A stretch of DNA of 64,000 nt from Clostridia bacterium (lineage in GTDB: Bacteria > Bacillota > Clostridia > Oscillospirales > Acutalibacteraceae): the NCBI GenBank assembly GCA_017435865.1, contig JAFSEF010000116.1:34151-98150 (forward strand). The letters are read 5' to 3'. Made by a program: the position numbers and the translations under genes. The notes beneath the pieces were generated by a model, which saw only the letters and a program-made list of their open reading frames with translations, was not told the DNA's origin and ran no database searches. Of this stretch, positions 16,679 through 25,419 are shown piece after piece (within the stretch, counting starts at the first letter, position 1; every line of letters starts with the position of its first letter).

Positions 16679-17932
16679 ATGAATTTTAAAGTTACAAATT
16701 GCAATGTTTATAAAGATCGCCGTTTTTCATCGGAACCCATTTCGGTGAAGCACGGCTCGTTTTCTGCTTTTGACATGGAAGCGGAAAAGGTGTTTTCTTT
16801 TCCCGATTGTGTTATTTTTCCCGGTTTTATCGATGCACACGTGCATTTGAGAGAGCCGGGTTTTTCTTATAAAGAAACCATCCGCACGGGAACTTCTGCC
16901 TGTGCCGCAGGCGGCTACACCGAGGTCTGCTCCATGCCGAACCTCAGGCCTGTACCCGACAGCAAAGAGAATTTGCAGCAGCAGCTCGACATCATCGAAA
17001 AAGATGCCGTGATCGGCGTGCATCCCTTTGCATCCATCACGGTCGGTCAGCAGGGTGAAACGCTTTCCGATCTTGACGGTATGGCAGAAAACTGCATCGG
17101 ATTTTCGGATGACGGCAAAGGCGTGCAAGATGAAGAAATGATGCGGCAGGCCATGCTGCAGGCAAAGCAGCTCGGCAAGATTATTTCCGCACACTGCGAA
17201 GTCAACGACCTGCTGTTCGGCGGCTACATTCACGACGGCGAATACTGCAAAGAGCACAACCACAAAGGCATTTGCTCGGAAAGCGAATGGAAGATGATCG
17301 AACGCGACCTGCGTCTTGCCAAAGAAACAGGCTGCAAATACCACGTCTGTCACATTTCTGCAAAAGAAAGCGTGGAACTCATCCGCAAAGCAAAAGCAGA
17401 AGGTGTGGATGTAACTTGCGAAACGGGTCCGCATTACCTTGTGCTGTGCGACAAGGATCTGCAGGAAGAAGGCAGATTCAAAATGAATCCGCCGCTGCGT
17501 TCCGAAGAAGACAAAAAAGCTTTGATTGAGGGCATCCTCGACGGCACCATCGACATGATCGCAACCGACCATGCACCGCATTCGGAAGAAGAAAAAAGCA
17601 AGGGTCTTGCAGGCAGCATGATGGGCATTACGGGCATTGAAACCGCCTTCCCGATCATGTACACACACTTTGTAAAAACAGGTCTTATCACACTCGAAAA
17701 GCTGATGGATCTGCTGCACAACAATGCAAAAAAACGCTTCGGCATCGGCACGGACATTGAAGAAAATGCACCTGCCGACTTCACGGTCTTTGACCTGCAC
17801 GAAGCATTCACGATTGACAGCAAAAACTTTGTTTCCATGGGGAAAGCCACCCCCTTTGACGGATGGAACGTGTACGGAAAGTGCCTTCTGACCGTCAAGA
17901 ACGGCAATATCGTATGGGAGACAGAAAGATGA
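16679..17932 (+). CDS. pyrC: Dihydroorotase
   Basis: 417 residues, class I/type of Gram-positive PyrC. The metal site HVHLREPG lies near residue 55, later ligands in SAHCEVND and VCHIS, and the catalytic Asp block TDHAPHSEEEK near residue 300. It cyclises carbamoyl-aspartate to dihydroorotate in UMP synthesis. The second ATG was chosen because AAGGA lies 9 nt before it; the first ATG directly abuts that site. It leads a seven-gene operon of the pathway; the stop codon overlaps the pyrK start (ATGA). Confidence 0.95.
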   Translation: MNFKVTNCNVYKDRRFSSEPISVKHGSFSAFDMEAEKVFSFPDCVIFPGFIDAHVHLREPGFSYKETIRTGTSACAAGGYTEVCSMPNLRPVPDSKENLQQQLDIIEKDAVIGVHPFASITVGQQGETLSDLDGMAENCIGFSDDGKGVQDEEMMRQAMLQAKQLGKIISAHCEVNDLLFGGYIHDGEYCKEHNHKGICSESEWKMIERDLRLAKETGCKYHVCHISAKESVELIRKAKAEGVDVTCETGPHYLVLCDKDLQEEGRFKMNPPLRSEEDKKALIEGILDGTIDMIATDHAPHSEEEKSKGLAGSMMGITGIETAFPIMYTHFVKTGLITLEKLMDLLHNNAKKRFGIGTDIEENAPADFTVFDLHEAFTIDSKNFVSMGKATPFDGWNVYGKCLLTVKNGNIVWETER

Positions 17933-18663
17933 CAAAACAAGGCATTTTCACCATTCTTGAAAACACGAAACTGACCGACAATGTTTACAAAATGATTCTC
18001 GGCGGCGACACATCCGCAATCACCGCACCCGGTCAGTTCATCAATATTCAGCTCGACGGTTTTTACCTGCGCAGACCCATTTCCGTCTGCGATTGGAATG
18101 ACAGCACCGTTACCATTATTTACAAGGTTGTCGGCAAGGGTACTGCCTACATGGCAACACTCGAAAACGGCAAAACACTCGACGTTTTAAGCGGACTCGG
18201 AAACGGCTTTGACACTGCAGAAGCGGGCGAAAATCCCGTTGTCATCGGCGGCGGTGTCGGTGTACCTCCGATGTTCGGCGTTGCAAAGAAACTGCTTGCA
18301 GAAGGCAAAAAAGTGACCGCCATCCTCGGCTTCAACACAAAAGACGAAATCTTTTACGAAGAAGAATTCAAGGCTCTCGGCTGCGAAACCCTTGTCACCA
18401 CTGTTGACGGCAGCTACGGCACAAAAGGCTTTGTAACGGATGCACTCAAAAACATCGATTATTCTTACACCTGTGCCTGCGGTCCGGAACCGATGCTCAA
18501 GGCAATTTACAATGCAAGCACCACAAGCGGACAATACAGCTTTGAAGAACGCATGGGTTGCGGCTTCGGTGCCTGCATGGGATGCTCATGCAAAACCAAA
18601 TACGGCAACAAGCGAATCTGCAAGGACGGTCCCGTACTTGTAAAGGAGGAGATCATATGGTAA
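17929..18663 (+). CDS. pyrK: Dihydroorotate dehydrogenase electron transfer subunit
   Basis: 244 residues. A ferredoxin-reductase-like fold with the FAD block YLRRPISVCDW, the NAD-binding GGGVGVPPMFGVAK, and a C-terminal 2Fe-2S site with Cys in GCGFGACMGCSC and KRICKDGPV. PyrK passes electrons from PyrD to NAD+, defining the type 1B heterotetramer. GGAG lies 8 nt before the ATG, which overlaps the pyrC stop codon by 4 nt; the 3' end overlaps pyrD by 7 nt. Confidence 0.95.
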   Translation: MTKQGIFTILENTKLTDNVYKMILGGDTSAITAPGQFINIQLDGFYLRRPISVCDWNDSTVTIIYKVVGKGTAYMATLENGKTLDVLSGLGNGFDTAEAGENPVVIGGGVGVPPMFGVAKKLLAEGKKVTAILGFNTKDEIFYEEEFKALGCETLVTTVDGSYGTKGFVTDALKNIDYSYTCACGPEPMLKAIYNASTTSGQYSFEERMGCGFGACMGCSCKTKYGNKRICKDGPVLVKEEIIW

Positions 18664-19568
18664 ACACAAAAGTCAATCTCTGCGGTCTGCTTCTTGACAA
18701 TCCCGTCATTCCCGCAAGCGGCACATTCGGCTACGGCTATGAATTCCACGAACTGTATGACATCAATATTCTCGGTTCATTCTCGTTCAAAGGCACAACA
18801 AGAGATCCCCGTTTCGGCAACCCGACACCGCGTATTGCGGAATGTGCATCGGGCATGCTCAATGCGGTCGGTCTGCAGAATCCCGGCGTTGAAAAGGTTA
18901 TCAGCGAAGAACTCCCGAAACTCAAGGAATGTTTCCACAAGCCCGTGGTTGCCAATGTCAGCGGTTTTTCACTTGACGAATATGTTGAAGTCTGCGAAAA
19001 ACTCGACAAGGAAGAACAGGTCGGCATTCTCGAAGTCAACATCAGTTGCCCGAACGTACACGGCGGCGGAATGAGCTTCGGCACAAGCTGCGAAAGTGCG
19101 GCAGAGGTGACAAAAGCGGTCAAAGCTGTTACCGCAAAACCCGTTGTTATCAAACTCAGTCCCAATGTCACGGACATTGTTTCCATTGCCAAGGCCTGTG
19201 AAGAAGCAGGTGCAGACGGCATCAGCATGATCAACACCCTGATGGGTATGCGGATTGATCTGAAAACAAAAAAACCGATCATCAAAAACAAGACAGGCGG
19301 CTATTCGGGTCCTGCCATTCTGCCTGTTGCGGTACGCATGGTCTACAGTGTGTTTGAAGCGGTTAAAATTCCCATCATCGGCATGGGCGGTATTTCCACG
19401 GCAGAGGACGTCATTGAAATGATGCTTGCAGGTGCAACGGCTGTTGAAGTCGGTGCTGCAAACCTCATTGATCCCTTTGCAAGCAAAAAAATTGTGGAAG
19501 ATCTTCCCGCGGTCATGCAGAAATACGGTATTCATAATTTAACAGATATAATAGGAGGCGCTCACTAA
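18657..19568 (+). CDS. pyrD: Dihydroorotate dehydrogenase, type 1B catalytic subunit
   Basis: 303 residues, FMN-binding TIM barrel. Motifs include [33 protein letters not shown] with the active-site Cys of class 1 enzymes, and IIGMGGIST near the phosphate site. It oxidises dihydroorotate to orotate and passes electrons to PyrK. AGGAGGAG lies just before the ATG, which is inside the end of pyrK. Upstream in-frame codons would extend into pyrK and were rejected. Confidence 0.95.
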   Translation: MVNTKVNLCGLLLDNPVIPASGTFGYGYEFHELYDINILGSFSFKGTTRDPRFGNPTPRIAECASGMLNAVGLQNPGVEKVISEELPKLKECFHKPVVANVSGFSLDEYVEVCEKLDKEEQVGILEVNISCPNVHGGGMSFGTSCESAAEVTKAVKAVTAKPVVIKLSPNVTDIVSIAKACEEAGADGISMINTLMGMRIDLKTKKPIIKNKTGGYSGPAILPVAVRMVYSVFEAVKIPIIGMGGISTAEDVIEMMLAGATAVEVGAANLIDPFASKKIVEDLPAVMQKYGIHNLTDIIGGAH

Positions 19569-20266
19569 TGGGTAAAGACGTAATCATTGCTTGCGATTTC
19601 AGCAGCAAACAGGCTTGTCTTGATTTTCTGGACAAGTTCACGGAAGAAAAACCGTTCGTAAAAATCGGTATGGAACTTTTCTATGCAGAAGGTCCGTCCA
19701 TTGTCAAAGCGATCAAAGAAAGAGGCCACAAGATTTTCCTGGATCTGAAACTGCACGATATTCCCAATACCGTTATGAAGGCAATGAACGTGCTTTCCAA
19801 CCTCGATGCAGACATCTGCAACCTCCACGCAGGCGGCACAAAGGCCATGATGGAAGCCGCAATCAAGGGGCTGACCAGACCCGACGGCACCCGTCCCCTG
19901 CTGATCGCTGTCACACAGCTGACAAGCACCTCGCAGGAAGCCATGACCGCCGACCTTCTCATCGACCGTCCCATCGACGAAGTCGTTATGCACTATGCAA
20001 AGAACGCTGCAGACGCAGGTCTTGACGGTGTTGTCTGCTCTCCGCTGGAAGCAGGCAAGGTACACGCACTCTGCGGTGAAAAATTCCTCACCGTAACCCC
20101 CGGTGTCCGTTTTGCAGACGGTGACGTGGGCGACCAGAAGCGTGTTATGACCCCTGCACAGGCAAAAGAAATCGGCTCCGACTACATTGTTGTCGGCAGA
20201 CCCATTACAGCCGCAGAAGATCCCGTTGCCGCATACAGACGTTGCTGCAACGAATTCATCGGATAA
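19568..20266 (+). CDS. pyrF: Orotidine 5'-phosphate decarboxylase
   Basis: 232 residues of the OMP decarboxylase barrel. The catalytic Asp-Lys-Asp array is in [13 protein letters not shown]; the phosphate-binding end is VTPGVRF and YIVVGRPIT. It makes UMP from OMP. The start codon overlaps the pyrD stop by one base (TAATG), with GGAGG upstream inside pyrD, so translation is coupled. Confidence 0.96.
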   Translation: MGKDVIIACDFSSKQACLDFLDKFTEEKPFVKIGMELFYAEGPSIVKAIKERGHKIFLDLKLHDIPNTVMKAMNVLSNLDADICNLHAGGTKAMMEAAIKGLTRPDGTRPLLIAVTQLTSTSQEAMTADLLIDRPIDEVVMHYAKNAADAGLDGVVCSPLEAGKVHALCGEKFLTVTPGVRFADGDVGDQKRVMTPAQAKEIGSDYIVVGRPITAAEDPVAAYRRCCNEFIG

Positions 20267-20287
20267 TTTAATAAGGAGTAGATAAAA

Positions 20288-20926
20288 ATGAGTATTGAAA
20301 GAACCGTAGCAGAAGCCCTGCTTTCCATCAAAGCCGTATTTTTCCGTCCGCAGGAACCCTTTACATGGGCTTCGGGCATCAAGAGCCCCGTTTATTGCGA
20401 CAACCGTCTGATCCTCACCGCTCCCGAACAGAGAAACATTGTCGAACAGGCTATTGCAGATACTGTTAAGGCCGAATATCCCGAAGCAGAAGTGCTCATG
20501 GGAACCAGCACCGCAGGTATTGCTCACGCAGCCATTGCAGCTTCCATTCTCGGCATGCCCATGGGTTATGTCCGCGGCAGCAGCAAGGACCACGGCAGAC
20601 AGAACAGAATCGAAGGCAAGCTCGAAGCCGGACAGAAGGTCGTTGTTATTGAAGACCTCATTTCCACAGGCGGCAGCGTTATTGACGTTGTGGATGCACT
20701 CCGTGAAGCAGGTGCGGAAGTTCTCGGCATCGTCAGCATCTTCACCTACGGCATGCAGAAGGGTCTTGACCGCCTTGCAGCCGCAAACGTAAAGAACGTT
20801 TCGCTTACCAACTTCGACACCATTGCCAAGGTTGCAGCCGAAACCGGTTACATTGCCGACAGCGACATTGCAAAGCTGCTGAAATTCCGTGACAACCCCT
20901 CGGATGAAAGCTGGATCGGAGCATAA
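20288..20926 (+). CDS. pyrE: Orotate phosphoribosyltransferase
   Basis: 212 residues. The PRPP-binding loop is VVIEDLISTGGSVIDV; FTWASGIKSPVYCDNR near the N-terminus matches the orotate-binding region of PyrE. It joins orotate and PRPP to give OMP for PyrF. AAGGAG precedes the ATG. It lies 21 nt after pyrF and 3 nt before pyrB. Confidence 0.96.
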   Translation: MSIERTVAEALLSIKAVFFRPQEPFTWASGIKSPVYCDNRLILTAPEQRNIVEQAIADTVKAEYPEAEVLMGTSTAGIAHAAIAASILGMPMGYVRGSSKDHGRQNRIEGKLEAGQKVVVIEDLISTGGSVIDVVDALREAGAEVLGIVSIFTYGMQKGLDRLAAANVKNVSLTNFDTIAKVAAETGYIADSDIAKLLKFRDNPSDESWIGA

Positions 20927-20929
20927 AAT

Positions 20930-21844
20930 ATGAGAAGTCTGATTGATATTCTCGACCTCTCCGTTGAAGAGATCGACGAACTCATTGAAACAGGACTTGA
21001 CATCATTGCCAATCCTGCCAAATATGCCCACAAGTGCGACGGTAAAAAGCTTGCTACCCTTTTCTATGAACCGTCCACAAGAACAAGACTGAGCTTTGAA
21101 GCTGCCATGCTTGAACTCGGCGGCAGTGTGCTCGGTTTTTCGGAAGCAAACTCATCTTCCGCTGCAAAGGGTGAAAGCGTTGCTGACACCGCCCGCACCG
21201 TCAGCTGCTATGCAGACATCATTGCCATGCGACATCCCAAAGAGGGTGCTCCTCTTGTTGCAGCCAGAAAGAGTCTGATCCCCGTCATCAACGCAGGTGA
21301 CGGCGGTCACAACCATCCGACACAGACACTGACGGACTTGCTGACCATCAAAAGAGAAAAAGGCAGATTCGACAATCTGACCATCGGCCTTTGCGGTGAC
21401 CTGAAATTCGGCAGAACCGTACATTCGCTGATCAGTGCCATGTCAAGATATGAAAATGTGAAGTTTGTGCTCATCAGCCCTACTGAACTGATGATCCCCG
21501 AATATGTCCGTCAGGAATACCTGCTTGAAAGAAACATTGAATTCGTGGAAACGACCGACCTTGTCGGTGTTATGCCCGAACTCGACATTCTTTACATGAC
21601 CCGTGTACAAAAAGAACGTTTCTTCAACGAAGCGGACTACCTTCGTCTGAAGGACAGCTACATTCTCACCCTCGACAAGATGGCAAACTCCAAGCCTGAC
21701 CTTGCTGTTCTGCATCCGCTGCCGAGAGTCAACGAAATTGCGGTTGAAATTGACGACGATCCCCGTGCCTGCTACTTCAAACAGGTTTTCAACGGCAAGA
21801 TCATCCGCATGGCTCTCATCATGAAGCTGTTGGAGGTACAATAA
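20930..21844 (+). CDS. pyrB: Aspartate carbamoyltransferase catalytic chain
   Basis: 304 residues. The carbamoyl phosphate site [13 protein letters not shown], the Lys-bearing loop SSSAAKGES and HPTQTLTDL are conserved, as is [10 protein letters not shown] near the C-terminus. It condenses carbamoyl phosphate with aspartate, the first committed step. It is followed without a gap by the regulatory chain gene, so an allosteric E. coli-like holoenzyme is expected. Confidence 0.96.
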   Translation: MRSLIDILDLSVEEIDELIETGLDIIANPAKYAHKCDGKKLATLFYEPSTRTRLSFEAAMLELGGSVLGFSEANSSSAAKGESVADTARTVSCYADIIAMRHPKEGAPLVAARKSLIPVINAGDGGHNHPTQTLTDLLTIKREKGRFDNLTIGLCGDLKFGRTVHSLISAMSRYENVKFVLISPTELMIPEYVRQEYLLERNIEFVETTDLVGVMPELDILYMTRVQKERFFNEADYLRLKDSYILTLDKMANSKPDLAVLHPLPRVNEIAVEIDDDPRACYFKQVFNGKIIRMALIMKLLEVQ

Positions 21845-22267
21845 ATGATCATCAACCCCATTACAAACGGCATCGTGCTCGACCACATCAAACCCGGCGG
21901 TGCCATGCATATTTATAATGTTCTCAAACTCGGCAACCTCGGCTGCACGGTCGCAATGATCATGAATGCAGACAGTGTCAAAATGGGCAAAAAAGACATC
22001 ATCAAGATCTTTGATCTGATCGACATCAACCTCGATGTCCTCGGATATCTGGATCCCGGCATCACCGTCAGCATGATCAAGGAAGGCGTTCTGGCAAAGA
22101 GAATTCACCTTGAACTTCCCGAAGAGGTTCACGATGTCATCCGTTGCCGCAATCCGCGTTGCATCACCTCCATTGAACAGGAACTGCCGCAGATTTTCCG
22201 CCTTACAAACCGCGAACAAAGAATCTATCGCTGCGAGTATTGCGAATCCAAGGCTAAAGACGACTAA
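21845..22267 (+). CDS. pyrI: Aspartate carbamoyltransferase regulatory chain
   Basis: 140 residues. The N-terminal nucleotide-binding half begins with NGIVLDHIKPGGAMHIYNVL; the C-terminal half has a zinc site of four Cys in CRNPRC and YRCEYC, which docks on PyrB. Nucleotides (CTP/UTP inhibition, ATP activation) would control the enzyme through this chain. It ends the operon and starts directly after the pyrB stop codon, with GGAGG inside pyrB. Confidence 0.95.
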   Translation: MIINPITNGIVLDHIKPGGAMHIYNVLKLGNLGCTVAMIMNADSVKMGKKDIIKIFDLIDINLDVLGYLDPGITVSMIKEGVLAKRIHLELPEEVHDVIRCRNPRCITSIEQELPQIFRLTNREQRIYRCEYCESKAKDD

Positions 22268-22275
22268 AAAAAACA

Positions 22276-22299
22276 AGCCGCACACTGTTGTGTGCGGCT
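22276..22299. terminator. Terminator between pyrI and a convergent ACP gene
   Basis: A perfect 10-bp stem AGCCGCACAC/GTGTGCGGCT with a 4-nt loop. A run of T follows on the minus strand, so it is strongest for the ACP gene; on the plus strand the tail is only GTTCTT. Confidence 0.85.
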
Positions 22300-22315
22300 G
22301 TTCTTATGCAATTCA

Positions 22316-22534
22316 TTATTTCTGCAACAACGCTAAAATATCGGCTACGGTTTTGGTGTTTACCATGGCAAGGTCATCGAGCTGAATGCCGTATTCATCT
22401 TCAATGGCAACCGCCATATCCACCAGCTCCAGAGATGTCATACCCAAGTCCCCACGAAGATCAGCCTCGGGGGTAATGGTATCGGGGTTGACATTGATAT
22501 ATCTTGAAATAATTTCTTTGAGTTTTTCGGTCAT
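22316..22534 (-). CDS. Stand-alone acyl carrier protein
   Basis: 72 residues, acidic, with the modified Ser in GDLGMTSLELVDMA and the usual four-helix pattern. AAGGGAGTG precedes the ATG. No fatty acid, polyketide or ligase gene lies beside it, so its partner enzyme is elsewhere. It differs clearly from the ACP at 7977-8204 (TSL rather than DSL at the attachment site), so the two probably serve different pathways. Confidence 0.88.
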   Translation of the reverse strand: MTEKLKEIISRYINVNPDTITPEADLRGDLGMTSLELVDMAVAIEDEYGIQLDDLAMVNTKTVADILALLQK

Positions 22535-22589
22535 TCAGAACACTCCCTTTGGTTATCTTCATTTTATAAAAGTTTTTTGCACAAGTCAA

Positions 22590-22632
22590 TTGACATTTTC
22601 AATATTCATGTTATAATTGTTACATGATGTAA
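22590..22632 (+). promoter_or_regulatory. Promoter and palindromic operator of the TetR gene
   Basis: TTGACA (22590-22595), 16 nt, TATAAT (22612-22617). The 13-bp palindrome TTACATGATGTAA (22620-22632) covers the expected transcription start, a typical place for TetR-family self-repression. Confidence 0.7.
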
Positions 22633-22655
22633 TTTTTCTGTAAGGAAGTGTTTCT

Positions 22656-23231
22656 ATGGCAGCCACGAAAGAATACAGTTGCATCCGCAAAACCAAGCGT
22701 GCACTGGCAGAAAGTTTGGCTCTGCTGTCGCAGGAAAAACCGCTGAACAAAATCACCGTCAAAGAAATCTGCGAAAAAGCAGAACTCAGCCGCAATGCCT
22801 TTTATACCCACTACCCAGACATCAACGGTCTGCTGGACGAAATTGAAAAGAATACACTTGCACGTGTCAGCGAAATTCTGCAGGAATTTGTGGACGGTGC
22901 GTTTCCGCAGAATATGCTCACAACTTTACAGAGATTGCTCGATCTTTTTACTGCAGAAAACAAAAACACAATGCTCATGCTGCTTGACAGTGCAAACACT
23001 GCGTTTCTGAACAATTTCAAAAAGATGCTCGGTGAGTTCTTTTTTGAGTATTTCAGGGACTTTGACAATGCGGGATTTGAAAGAACGTATGACTATTTCT
23101 TTGCATTCATTGCAGAAGGCATGATCGGTATGCTGCGTCTGTGGCTGCACAACCCCGAAAATATGTCAAAAGAAGTATTTTCATATATGTGCTACGTGAT
23201 GATCCGCAGATTGCTCCCCATGGAAGGCTAA
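22656..23231 (+). CDS. TetR/AcrR family transcriptional regulator
   Basis: 191 residues. The N-terminal helix-turn-helix is ITVKEICEKAELSRNAFYTHYPDIN, preceded by a basic stretch. The C-terminal two thirds is a helical ligand/dimer domain without recognised residues. AAGGAAGTG lies just before the ATG. A palindrome on its own start site suggests autoregulation. No obvious target gene is adjacent; dinB converges on it with a 4-nt overlap of the 3' ends. Confidence 0.88.
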   Translation: MAATKEYSCIRKTKRALAESLALLSQEKPLNKITVKEICEKAELSRNAFYTHYPDINGLLDEIEKNTLARVSEILQEFVDGAFPQNMLTTLQRLLDLFTAENKNTMLMLLDSANTAFLNNFKKMLGEFFFEYFRDFDNAGFERTYDYFFAFIAEGMIGMLRLWLHNPENMSKEVFSYMCYVMIRRLLPMEG

Positions 23232-24466
23232 TCCTTTTTACGTCTGCCGTTTTCAAGTTCATCCAATCCGAGATCCCCGTGTGCACTGTGACCGAAGGAC
23301 ACCACCTGTCTGCCGTATTTTTTGCGAAGGACAGCCATGGTGTCTTCTATTTTTTCCTGTCGGTCGTTGTTTTGCTCTTCTGCAAAAAAGCTGACCTGAT
23401 GAAAACTTTCATCCGCATCATACAATTCCGCAGCCGTGACTCCTAACAAACGGATCGGTTTTCCGATGCTCCAGTTCTCTGTCAGCAAATGCAGTGCAAC
23501 ATCGGTGATTTCACGCTGCAGCCATGTCGGCTGATGCAATGTTTTTTGGCGGGAAATGGTGCGGAACTCATTGTCCCTGATCTGAATCTGCACGCAAAGA
23601 CACTTTTTGTTTTCATCACGCAGACGCACCGCAACAGAGGCGGAAAGTGCAGACAGGGCAGATTTGATCTCACTGAGCTGCCGCAGATCACGGTAAAAGG
23701 TCATGGAGTTGCCGATGGATTTGACTTCCCTTTTTTCAAAATAGGATCGTACCGGTTCGTTGTCTTCCCCGTTGACGGCTCTGTGCAGACTTGCACCCTG
23801 CTTGCCGAACAGCTGCATAAGTGTCTGCACCTGCGTGTGTGCGAGATCACCGATCGTATACACACCGGCTTTTTTCAGCCTTGCAGCCGTCGCAGCTCCG
23901 ATGAACATAAAATTTTCAACCGGTTGCGGATACAGAATCGTCTGCACGTTTTCGCGTGTGATGCAGGTTGTGGCATCCGGTTTTTTGTATTCACTGCCCA
24001 TTTTTGCAAAAACCTTGCAAAAACTGACACCGATCGAAACACTCACACCGATTTCTGCCTTTACACGATGACGGATTTCGTCGGCAAGCTGCTGCGGTGA
24101 TTTGCCGAACAAACCGATGGAGCCGGTGACATCAAGGTAAGACTCATCAATACTGAACGGTTCAACAAGATCCGTATACTGCAGATATATTTCGTTGATG
24201 CGTTTTGAAATCTGCATATAAAATCCGTGGTGCGGTGCAACAGTAACAAGGTGCGGACATTTGCGGAATGCCGATTGCACGGTTTCTGCCGTCACGATAC
24301 CGTATTTTTTTGCTTTTTCATTTTTGGCAAGAATGATGCCGTGCTTCTTTTCCGGGTCCCCCGCTACCGCCATGGGAACATCTTTCAGAGATGCATCCAA
24401 CAGCTCTTCACAGGATGCGTAAAAAGCATTGCAATCGCTGTGCAATATGATTCTGTCCGCATTCAA
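23228..24466 (-). CDS. dinB: DNA polymerase IV (Y family)
   Basis: 412 residues. The catalytic core has ILHSDCNAFYASCE (first metal Asp) and EPFSIDESYLDVTGS (the SIDE motif with Asp-Glu), followed by the thumb with helix-hairpin-helix (IGDLAHTQVQTLMQLFG) and the little-finger domain. It is a translesion, error-prone polymerase. TTG is the likely start: it lies 6 nt after AGGCGGTG and gives MNADRIILHSD; a GTG inside the ribosome site is the alternative (24475). No LexA-type box was identified by eye. Its 3' end overlaps the TetR gene. Confidence 0.93.
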   Translation of the reverse strand: MNADRIILHSDCNAFYASCEELLDASLKDVPMAVAGDPEKKHGIILAKNEKAKKYGIVTAETVQSAFRKCPHLVTVAPHHGFYMQISKRINEIYLQYTDLVEPFSIDESYLDVTGSIGLFGKSPQQLADEIRHRVKAEIGVSVSIGVSFCKVFAKMGSEYKKPDATTCITRENVQTILYPQPVENFMFIGAATAARLKKAGVYTIGDLAHTQVQTLMQLFGKQGASLHRAVNGEDNEPVRSYFEKREVKSIGNSMTFYRDLRQLSEIKSALSALSASVAVRLRDENKKCLCVQIQIRDNEFRTISRQKTLHQPTWLQREITDVALHLLTENWSIGKPIRLLGVTAAELYDADESFHQVSFFAEEQNNDRQEKIEDTMAVLRKKYGRQVVSFGHSAHGDLGLDELENGRRKKD

Positions 24467-24597
24467 AACAATCACCGCCTTCTGTAATCATTATAATATA
24501 TTCAGAAAAAAGTTGCAACTTTTTCCGAAAACACATGAGTCTGTGCCGGATGCTTAAATTATTATAAAAAAAAATAGAAATTAAGTCAAAAATATCC

Positions 24598-24626
24598 TTG
24601 ACTTTTAAACTGTGATGTTCTATAAT
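24598..24626 (+). promoter_or_regulatory. Promoter of the small secreted protein gene
   Basis: TTGACT (24598-24603), 17 nt spacer, TATAAT (24621-24626), about 22 nt before the start codon. Confidence 0.8.
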
Positions 24627-24648
24627 GACTACAAAGGAGTGATTAAAA

Positions 24649-25230
24649 ATGAAGAAATTTATCGCACTGTTTCTTTCTGTCCTGCTTGCAATGGGCACCA
24701 TCGGTATGACTGCATCTGCATCCAGCATCGTTGGTTGTGACGAACCCAGACCTCCCAGACCCACCAGACCGGTCACCACAACCTGTGCTCCGACTACCTG
24801 TGCGCCCACCACCACTGTTATTGTTGACAACGATGTTACCATCAACAACGTTACCAACAACAACATCTACATCGAAGCAGAACAGGATCCGACCACAATC
24901 ATGGGCTTCCTGTACAGAGTCATCAAGACCATCGTTCCCTTCCTGTACAAGATTCTCAGCTTGTTCAGCTTTTCCGTAAGCTTCAATGATCCTGCAGCTT
25001 GTTCTTGCACCTGCAACTCCTGCTCCAACGGCGGTCATTGCGGCAACGCCGGCAACTGCGGCAACAACAACGGCGGCGACGTTATCGTCATCCCCTCCGT
25101 TCCTTCCAAGCCCGCAGAACCCACCACCACCCCCGGTGGCAATGTTGATACCGATTCTTCCGACAGCGATTCCGGCAGCGGTATCCTCGGTGATCTGTTC
25201 GGTGATCTCTTCGCAGGTTCCGAATCCTGA
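24649..25230 (+). CDS. Small secreted Thr/Asn/Cys-rich protein, function unknown
   Basis: 193 residues. A Sec signal peptide (residues 1 to about 24, ending ASA) precedes a Pro/Thr segment with TCAPTTCAPTT, an Asn-rich patch, an aromatic/basic amphipathic helix at about 85-107 (GFLYRVIKTIVPFLYKIL), a Cys cluster (118-137: CSCTCNSC, then Gly/Asn spacers), and a Ser/Asp-rich acidic tail ending in two GDLF units. There is no LPXTG motif. Nine Cys residues suggest disulfides or metal binding. AAAGGAG lies before the ATG; it is a single-gene unit with its own promoter and terminator. No family is recognised. Confidence 0.8.
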   Translation: MKKFIALFLSVLLAMGTIGMTASASSIVGCDEPRPPRPTRPVTTTCAPTTCAPTTTVIVDNDVTINNVTNNNIYIEAEQDPTTIMGFLYRVIKTIVPFLYKILSLFSFSVSFNDPAACSCTCNSCSNGGHCGNAGNCGNNNGGDVIVIPSVPSKPAEPTTTPGGNVDTDSSDSDSGSGILGDLFGDLFAGSES

Positions 25231-25250
25231 GTATGCACAAAACAAAAATG

Positions 25251-25272
25251 AGACCGTGTGAAAACGCGGTCT
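25251..25272 (+). terminator. Terminator of the small secreted protein gene
   Basis: Stem AGACCGTG/CGCGGTCT (one T-G pair) with a 6-nt loop and then a run of T. Confidence 0.88.
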
Positions 25273-25375
25273 TTTTTTTGTGCTTCACGGTGGTACGATG
25301 TTGGATTTAATAAAAGAAGATTCAAAAGAATAATCAACTGTCTTCTGTTGCGTTCACATCGCAATCAAAGACAAA

Positions 25376-25404
25376 CCCGTAAACCTGTCAGTCAGATTTA
25401 CGGG
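25376..25404 (-). terminator. Terminator after hslO
   Basis: Stem CCCGTAAA/TTTACGGG (25376-25383, 25397-25404), followed on the minus strand by TTTGTCTTTG. Confidence 0.7.
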
Positions 25405-25419
25405 AGCATTTGTTTATTT

